A stretch of DNA of 64,000 nt from Streptosporangium lutulentum. Lineage in GTDB: Bacteria; Actinomycetota; Actinomycetes; Streptosporangiales; Streptosporangiaceae. The stretch is from positions 620,001-684,000 of the forward strand of contig NZ_JAUSQU010000001.1 in NCBI RefSeq assembly GCF_030811455.1. The letters run 5' to 3'. Below, piece after piece: positions 58,544 to 64,000 of the stretch (the first letter of the stretch is position 1; every line of letters begins with the position of its first letter). The notes under the pieces were generated by a model. It was not told where the DNA came from and did not search any database. It worked only from the letters and a program-made list of their open reading frames with translations. The position numbers and the translations under genes are program-made.

Positions 58544-59875
58544 TTAGCTGGAGTGTGAATCGCCGGATTTGGTGATGCGCGGCAATGACATGATCCAGAA
58601 ACCCGCTCCGAGTACGGCGACGGCCAGCGTTCCCCACGCGAACCAGATCGATGCCTGGGAGGAGTCCGAGGCGACCCGGTCGGCGACGAGGAGGGCGCCG
58701 AGGAGCAGGGTCCCCTCGGCGGAGAGGTATGCCAGTCTCCATCCCGGCCTGCCGAGGGCCAGGGGAAGGACGTTGGACCAGCACACCAGCCCTTTGACGC
58801 ACGCGGAGCCGAGGAGCACCACGGCCACCGGGCCGATGGGGGCGTACTGGTGTCCGTAGGCCAGGCCGATGACCGCGGAGGCCGCCGGGATCGCGACGGC
58901 GAGGGCCGCCGCTCCGGCCAGGGCGAGCAACAGGGTCGCGCGCACGATGTCCCGCCTGATGGGTGCCGCCCCCGATCCCGCGGTGGCGGCCTGAATGATC
59001 CGGGGATAGAGCATCGCGGCCACGGGGACGGCCAGGTTGGCGTAGAAGCGGCCGGGAGCTGATGCGATCTTGAGGATGGTCACGAGGGCCGGACCTCCCA
59101 GCAGGCCCGCAAGGGCGAGGATGCCCGAGTCGGAGATCCCGGCCACGCTGGTGCCCACGGACGTCTTCACGGTGAAAGCGATCATGCCCGCGGGTAGCCG
59201 GACGCGTGTCACAGCCGGTCCCAGTTCCGCGAGGAGACTCCGGACCGCGAGCAGGTAGAGCACTCCCGCCATCACCAGCGCGCCCGCGGCCTGACCGGCC
59301 AGGTAGAGCAGAGGACCTCCGGTGAACAGTCCTACCAGGGACAGCCCGAACGACAGGACCGCACCTCGCGTCCTGAGCACGCCGAGAGCGTGAAGCCGGT
59401 CGGTCAGGGCGAAGGCCGCGCCCGCCGTGCCGTACGACGCCATGGACCCGCGCGTGATGATCGCGAGAGCGAACATGAGTGCGAACTCGTCCGTGAGGAA
59501 GCCCAGCAGGCGTGCGGCCAGCACCGCCACGAGGCTGACCACGGCCGCGGCCACGCCGATCGCCACGTCCCAGTGGAGCAGGCGCATGAACAGTGAGGAG
59601 CCCTGCCCGTTCCGCCGCTGTTCGATGGGGACGAACCGCTGGGCGGCGTTCTCCAGGCAGGGGTCGGACAGGAGGAACCAGATGGTCGCGACGGACTGGG
59701 CGAAGATGACCTGACCGGATGTCTCCGCTCCCGTCAGGCGTACCAGAGCGATCAGGCTGAGAGTGGGAAGGACCGCCTCGCCCAGGCCGGCGGCGGTCAG
59801 CGAGGTGAAGGTCCGCAGATGACGTCCGCCGGGCGGGCGGATCCGGTGGGCGGCGCGTGCGAGGGTGCTGGCCAT
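58544..59875 (-). CDS. Second polysaccharide flippase-like membrane protein (MOP superfamily)
   Basis: 443 residues, 12-14 predicted helices, no catalytic motif; overall layout like Wzx/polysaccharide biosynthesis proteins (LTAAGLGEAVLPTLSLIALVRLTGAETSGQVIFAQS at the start). It follows a glycosyltransferase gene by 3 bp and closes the right-hand operon. Two flippases in one locus suggest two oligosaccharide products or recent fusion of two clusters. Confidence 0.82.
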   Translation of the reverse strand: MASTLARAAHRIRPPGGRHLRTFTSLTAAGLGEAVLPTLSLIALVRLTGAETSGQVIFAQSVATIWFLLSDPCLENAAQRFVPIEQRRNGQGSSLFMRLLHWDVAIGVAAAVVSLVAVLAARLLGFLTDEFALMFALAIITRGSMASYGTAGAAFALTDRLHALGVLRTRGAVLSFGLSLVGLFTGGPLLYLAGQAAGALVMAGVLYLLAVRSLLAELGPAVTRVRLPAGMIAFTVKTSVGTSVAGISDSGILALAGLLGGPALVTILKIASAPGRFYANLAVPVAAMLYPRIIQAATAGSGAAPIRRDIVRATLLLALAGAAALAVAIPAASAVIGLAYGHQYAPIGPVAVVLLGSACVKGLVCWSNVLPLALGRPGWRLAYLSAEGTLLLGALLVADRVASDSSQASIWFAWGTLAVAVLGAGFWIMSLPRITKSGDSHSS

Positions 59876-59878
59876 GTT

Positions 59879-60967
59879 CTACGAGCAGACCTCGTCGTAC
59901 AGCTTGTCGAACCAGTCCGCCGCCCGGCTGATGTCCACGAGTTCCGCGCTGTCTCGCGCCCCCTCGCAAAGGCGCGCGTGGAGTTCCGGGTGCGTCGCTC
60001 GCAGGACGGCCTCGGCGAGGGCGACGGGATCCCCGGGTCTGACGAGGAGACCGTTTCTGTGGTCCTCGATCAGATCGGGCACTCCGCCCACGGCGGTGGA
60101 CACGACCGGGACGCCTGCGGCGAGAGCCTCCATGATGACCACCGGCAACCCTTCGTACGAGGAGCTGAGCACGAGCAGATCCGACGAGGCGATGAGCCGG
60201 GCGGCATCGGGCACGTGACCGAGCAGGCGCACGTTGTTCAAACCGAGCTCGTCGACGCGGCGAGTCACCCGCGCGCTCAGGGGGCCGGATCCGGCGAGCA
60301 GGAACACGGGACGGGAGTCCCGCTCTCCGACCCTCGCCGCGGCCTCGATGAGGAGCTCATGATTCTTCTGCGGGTGGAAGTTGGCGACGTGCACGATCAG
60401 GAAGGAGTTCGGGGAGACGTTCCACTCCTGTCTCGTCTGCTCCGACCGAGCCGCCCAGCGGCGTTGGGCCGCGAGATGGACGCCGTGCACGCGAACGGAC
60501 AGGCCACGCGAGCGCCTGCCGGTACGAGCACGGGCGACCTGCGGGGAGACGGCCACGGTCCGGGTGTCCAGCCATCCGGTCGCCCGGTCGAGGACCATCG
60601 TCGGCAGGCGGTAGCGCACGTTGTGCACCGTCGAGATCAAGGTCGGGCGGGGACTCCGCAACTGGGACATCGGCCGAAGGAATGACGCCGGAAGCGGGGA
60701 GTGGATGTTGAGAACGTCGGGTTCCAGTCTTCGCACCACATGCGCGAGCCGCGCCAGGCGGAGCCAGCGCGGGCACGAGGTCAGGTCGATGACGTGAATG
60801 CCCGCGGATCGCAGCCGCCCGCTCAGCTCCTGGGTGGCGGTCCGCAGGCACACGACGGTGTAGCGCTTGCCCGTGGGGGGCGCGGCGAGCAACCGCTCGA
60901 CGAGCAGGACCTCCGCGCCGCCCACGTCCAGCGTCTTGATCACCTCGCAGATGTGCAGGCTCCTCAT
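59879..60967 (-). CDS. Glycosyltransferase family 4-type
   Basis: 362 residues. GT-B: ICEVIKTLDVGGAEVLLVERLL at the N-terminus, IVHVANFHPQKNHELLIEAAARV, FLLAGSGPLSARV, LVLSSSYEGLPVVIMEALAAGVPVVSTAVGG (EX7E-like). Overlaps the upstream glycosyltransferase gene by 4 bp (ATGA), so both are co-translated. Donor and acceptor unknown. Confidence 0.9.
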   Translation of the reverse strand: MRSLHICEVIKTLDVGGAEVLLVERLLAAPPTGKRYTVVCLRTATQELSGRLRSAGIHVIDLTSCPRWLRLARLAHVVRRLEPDVLNIHSPLPASFLRPMSQLRSPRPTLISTVHNVRYRLPTMVLDRATGWLDTRTVAVSPQVARARTGRRSRGLSVRVHGVHLAAQRRWAARSEQTRQEWNVSPNSFLIVHVANFHPQKNHELLIEAAARVGERDSRPVFLLAGSGPLSARVTRRVDELGLNNVRLLGHVPDAARLIASSDLLVLSSSYEGLPVVIMEALAAGVPVVSTAVGGVPDLIEDHRNGLLVRPGDPVALAEAVLRATHPELHARLCEGARDSAELVDISRAADWFDKLYDEVCS

Positions 60968-62082
60968 GACACGTCACCGGGGGAACGAGAGGTCCGGTCG
61001 GCCATGAGCGTCTCGTACCATCCCTCGATGCGGCCGGCCACCACCGGCCAGTCGAGGTCCGACACAGCCCGCACACCGCGTTCCATCAGCTGGAGGCGGA
61101 GCGCCTCGTCGTCGAGGACCGACCGTAGGCACGCCACCAGTTCCGTCACGGACCCCGTGGGGAAGACGCGATAGGCGTCGCTGTCCGCGATGACCGCGTC
61201 CAGCGAGGCGTCGGAGGAGACGATGACGGCGGTGCCCAGCGCGAGGGCCTCCAGGCAGGCGGTGGGAATCCCCTCCCCGATGGTGGGGAGACTGCGGGAA
61301 GCGTGCACGAACACCTGGGCCCGGCTCACCAAGGTGTAGACGTCGTCGGCACCGATGTGCCCGGCGAACTCGATTCCCGAGCCCGTTCCGGCGAGTTGCT
61401 CGAGCCGGGCGCGTTCGGGGCCGTCCCCCGCGATGATGAGGCGCGCGCCGGGATGGGTGGCACGCAGCTCGTGGAAGGCCTGGATGGTCAGCGCGTGGTT
61501 CTTCACCTTCACCAGCGAGCCGACACTGACCATCAATCCTGGTTCGACCGGATGTTCCTCCCGGAACCGGGTCAGGCGGCCGAGGTCGAGGCCGCTGGGA
61601 AGAACCCTCATCCGCCGGTTCGGTACACCGGCTGCCAGCAGGCCCTCCCTCGGCCGGGCGCCGGCCACGATGAACCCGTCCACGTGGCGGAAGGCCCATG
61701 GCATGATCCGCCGGTGACGCTCGGTGAGAGCGCCGTGAACATGGAGCACGAGGGGGATCCCCAGTCGCCGCGCGACGGCGCCGAGACCGAGCGCCTCACG
61801 ATGGTCGCCGTGCGCGTGAACGACGTCGATCCCGCGTTCGCCATGGAGCGCTCGCGCGCACTCCATGGCGAAGGCGATCACGTCTGACTTCCTGGAGACG
61901 GCACGACTGGCCGCGGTCCGTGCCGGCGGAAACGCTCTCGCGCCGTGCGGGATCCCCCCGCGCCGGTGGGTGATGAACACCTCGTGTCCGCGAAGCAGCT
62001 GCTCGCGGCTGAGATCCTCGATATAGCGCTCTTTTCCCCCCGGTTCGGGCGGAAGCCGATATCCGATGTGGAGAATCCTCAT
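60964..62082 (-). CDS. Glycosyltransferase family 4-type
   Basis: 372 residues. GT-B: ILHIGYRLPPEPGGKERYIEDLS, VVHAHGDHREALGLGAVARRLG, MVSVGSLVKVKNHALTIQAFHEL, LIIAGDGPERARLEQL, and VFVHASRSLPTIGEGIPTACLEALALGTAVIVS, where the EX7E motif lies in EGIPTACLEAL. One base separates it from the upstream membrane-protein gene. Confidence 0.9.
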   Translation of the reverse strand: MRILHIGYRLPPEPGGKERYIEDLSREQLLRGHEVFITHRRGGIPHGARAFPPARTAASRAVSRKSDVIAFAMECARALHGERGIDVVHAHGDHREALGLGAVARRLGIPLVLHVHGALTERHRRIMPWAFRHVDGFIVAGARPREGLLAAGVPNRRMRVLPSGLDLGRLTRFREEHPVEPGLMVSVGSLVKVKNHALTIQAFHELRATHPGARLIIAGDGPERARLEQLAGTGSGIEFAGHIGADDVYTLVSRAQVFVHASRSLPTIGEGIPTACLEALALGTAVIVSSDASLDAVIADSDAYRVFPTGSVTELVACLRSVLDDEALRLQLMERGVRAVSDLDWPVVAGRIEGWYETLMADRTSRSPGDVS

Positions 62083-62083
62083 G

Positions 62084-64000
62084 TCAACCTCCCTGAGAGA
62101 TGTGGTTCGTCCTTGGCGTGGCCACGCCAGGCGGGTGCGCGTTCGCCGAGCGCGTCGCGGCGGAACCGGCAGGGGAACTCGCAGGGATCTCGGGCTCCGG
62201 CACGCGGTAGACGGCGCAGTCGCCGGAACGGAACCGGAGCTCCGCGAAGTCGCCGATCTCGGAGCCGGGGCCCACGTGGCGTTCGTCGGCGAACAGCCAG
62301 CGCACTCCGTACCGTTCTCGCAGGTGCCGCATCACGTCCGCCGAGGGCGCCTGGAAGGCCAGGTCGTTCGACCGGAGCCGCTCGCCGTCCCAGAACGGAA
62401 GCCGCTCGGGCAACTGCCCGGGACGCCAGCGATTCAAGTTCGTGGAGGTGTAGGTCCACCCCTCGGCCAGCACGCGCCGTTCCGACAGGGCGGCCACCCA
62501 GGACTGGCGGCTGTCGCACAAGTTCTCGTACCCCCAGCGGCAGTGTGCGTTCGTGGCGACCAGGTCGTCCGGATCCGACTGGGCGCGCAACCACCGGCCT
62601 GCCTCCAGAGCGCCCTCGGGGATGTCCTGGGGTGCCACACGCTTGGCCACCGCACGGGAATCGTTCCCGATGAGGTGGTCCATGGCCGAGAGCACACGCG
62701 CGTGCCCGTAGGCGGGCAGGCCGATGGCCGCGAACATGACGGTCACCAGAGCCCAGGCGCGAAGGCCGCCGCACATGACGACCAGGGCGACGGTCACCGA
62801 CGCGGCCACGGCCAGCAGCACGATGTACGGCCGATAGAGAACGGCATCCGCCTGGCCCGGGCTCAGGGGAATCGTGACGCCGCAGAGGACGGGAATCGCA
62901 TAGGCGGCGACCGCCCCGGCACCGGCCCAGCACATCGCCGTCTTGAGCGACACCTGCGCCTGCCGCACGAGGACCAGGATCCCGTAGACCGCGACGATCA
63001 CCAGATAGGGATATGCCCCCCAGAGGAAGAAGAGCTGGCTCCGGCCGGGGTGTCCGAGCAGCAGCACCGCACCCACGCCCGCCGCACCCATGCCGAGCAT
63101 GAGAACCACCGCCGGTCGCAGGAGCAGTCGTGGCCTGCGGAGCAGCCCGAGGATTCCGGACCACGCGACGACCCAGCAGAGCAGGTAGGCCAATGCGACG
63201 GCCACCACCGAGGCCATCGGAGGGTCGACCCGGTTGCCCAGGCCGGTCAGTTCACCCCACGCAGCCCGCGCGAACGAGAGAGGATCGATTTTCAGTCCCT
63301 GCTGTGCACGGCCGAACAGCACGAACTGCGCGTAGAGGAAGCACCCCGCGGTCATCCCGAGCGCGGCGAGCGCCCGCCACGGCGGCCGGCGTCGCCTGAT
63401 CGCCTCAACCGTGACCACCGCCAGCAGGCCCGCTCCGAGCAGGGGCAGGTAGATGGCCTTGGCTCCCATGACCGCCACGAGGAAGATTCCCAGCAGGAGC
63501 CACCTGCCGGCACCGCGTCCGCGTCCTTCGAGAAGGTCGACGAGGAGGAGGACGACCGGGGCGAAGAGAAGAGCCCCGAAAGCCTGGGTGGGACTTGTCC
63601 ATGAGGCGTCCGGAATGCCTCCCCAGGTGAACAGCCCACTCGTTCCCAGATACAGGCTCGCCGCTCCAACGGAGATCGTGCCTGTGGTGGCCAGGAGTGC
63701 GGCGGGGCGGGAGCCGGTGACGCGTTGGGCGATCATGGCCAGGAGGATCAGGAGTGCGGCCAGCATGGGCAGCATGCCCAGGCGGAAGAGCAGGATCAGG
63801 GGTTCGATGCCGGTGATCCAGCTTGATGCGGCGAAGTGGGCGTAGACGAACCAGTGGTAGAGCAGGGGTTCGCCGGAGACCATGGGCACCATCGGGGGCA
63901 TGTGGTGTTTCACCTCGCCGATCAGGGCGAGGTGGAAGGGCATGTCGACCGAGGAGGTGGCCAGGGTGGGCCAGGTGAGGGCGTGGCCGCGGAAGAAGCG
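62084..64000 (-). CDS. Large multi-pass membrane protein of polysaccharide locus (5' end outside window)
   Basis: 638 residues are visible and the frame stays open through base 64000, so the start is beyond the window (the ATG at 63943 is internal; upstream codons read ALTWPTLATSSVD). At least twelve hydrophobic helices, then a soluble C-terminal domain with QSDPDDLVATNAHCRWGYENLCD and RERYGVRWLFADERHVG. The layout (membrane part plus a late soluble region about a disaster-prone 'ATN' loop) recalls GT-C/O-antigen-polymerase-like proteins, so it could be the polymerase or a lipid-linked glycosyltransferase. No firm family call. Confidence 0.75.
   Translation of the reverse strand, partial: RFFRGHALTWPTLATSSVDMPFHLALIGEVKHHMPPMVPMVSGEPLLYHWFVYAHFAASSWITGIEPLILLFRLGMLPMLAALLILLAMIAQRVTGSRPAALLATTGTISVGAASLYLGTSGLFTWGGIPDASWTSPTQAFGALLFAPVVLLLVDLLEGRGRGAGRWLLLGIFLVAVMGAKAIYLPLLGAGLLAVVTVEAIRRRRPPWRALAALGMTAGCFLYAQFVLFGRAQQGLKIDPLSFARAAWGELTGLGNRVDPPMASVVAVALAYLLCWVVAWSGILGLLRRPRLLLRPAVVLMLGMGAAGVGAVLLLGHPGRSQLFFLWGAYPYLVIVAVYGILVLVRQAQVSLKTAMCWAGAGAVAAYAIPVLCGVTIPLSPGQADAVLYRPYIVLLAVAASVTVALVVMCGGLRAWALVTVMFAAIGLPAYGHARVLSAMDHLIGNDSRAVAKRVAPQDIPEGALEAGRWLRAQSDPDDLVATNAHCRWGYENLCDSRQSWVAALSERRVLAEGWTYTSTNLNRWRPGQLPERLPFWDGERLRSNDLAFQAPSADVMRHLRERYGVRWLFADERHVGPGSEIGDFAELRFRSGDCAVYRVPEPEIPASSPAGSAATRSANAHPPGVATPRTNHISQGG

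Overview
The window is 64 kb of a high-GC actinomycete chromosome. Long third-position-GC-biased genes, many GTG/TTG starts, a mycothiol-type DinB/maleylpyruvate isomerase-like enzyme, MsiK- and SigE-like proteins and prepilin peptidase next to shikimate genes all fit the filamentous Actinobacteria, most likely Streptosporangiales (inference; no 16S is present). No rRNA, tRNA or CRISPR array was seen.

Layout. 0-4.9 kb: 3' end of an acetyl-CoA carboxylase carboxyltransferase gene, a coupled ECF sigma/membrane anti-sigma-like pair (the sigma gene looks 5'-frameshifted at a G7 tract), and an operon of a DUF418 membrane protein, a nitrilase-family amidohydrolase and two unknown proteins. 5-11.4 kb: secreted CE1-type esterase with a CBM2 module behind two palindromes, a mycothiol-enzyme-like protein and a SWIM/SNF2 pair. 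11.7-19.3 kb: aminotransferase, GNAT, YidB-like, cation efflux protein, a carbamate kinase plus ring-opening amidohydrolase operon, SseB-like protein and prepilin peptidase. 19.4-20.8 kb: a solo TnpB (OMEGA) element. 20.8-24.2 kb: shikimate genes aroC-aroK-aroB-aroQ. 24.2-38.1 kb: SGNH hydrolase, DinG-like helicase, repeat-rich unknown protein, Na+/H+ antiporter, small proteins, a secreted transglycosylase-like protein with seven 15-residue repeats, glutathione peroxidase, and a LacI regulator divergent from an MsiK-type sugar ABC ATPase with matching operators.

38.2-64 kb is an exopolysaccharide locus. Its left edge carries a relic of a Wzz-type gene. It contains four complete family-4-type glycosyltransferases, two Wzx-like flippases, an asparagine-synthetase-like amidotransferase, a methyltransferase, two sugar-nucleotide SDR enzymes, a WecA/TagO-like initiating transferase, a Wzz/BY-kinase with a C-terminal Tyr cluster, a convergent low-molecular-weight Tyr phosphatase, an LPFTG surface protein coupled to a DUF4012 protein, and a large membrane protein that runs off the right edge. 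A sensible model is: WecA-like enzyme primes undecaprenyl phosphate, the glycosyltransferases extend, Wzx flips, and the BY-kinase/phosphatase pair controls chain length or export.

Inserted into this locus (45.5-47.85 kb) is the most striking feature: an apparently intact IscB gene (RuvC and HNH residues all present) with an upstream non-coding stretch expected to encode its omega RNA. It abuts a decayed TnpB whose 3' non-coding region seems retained. With the intact TnpB at 19.5 kb, the window holds three RNA-guided-nuclease loci, none with a TnpA transposase beside it.
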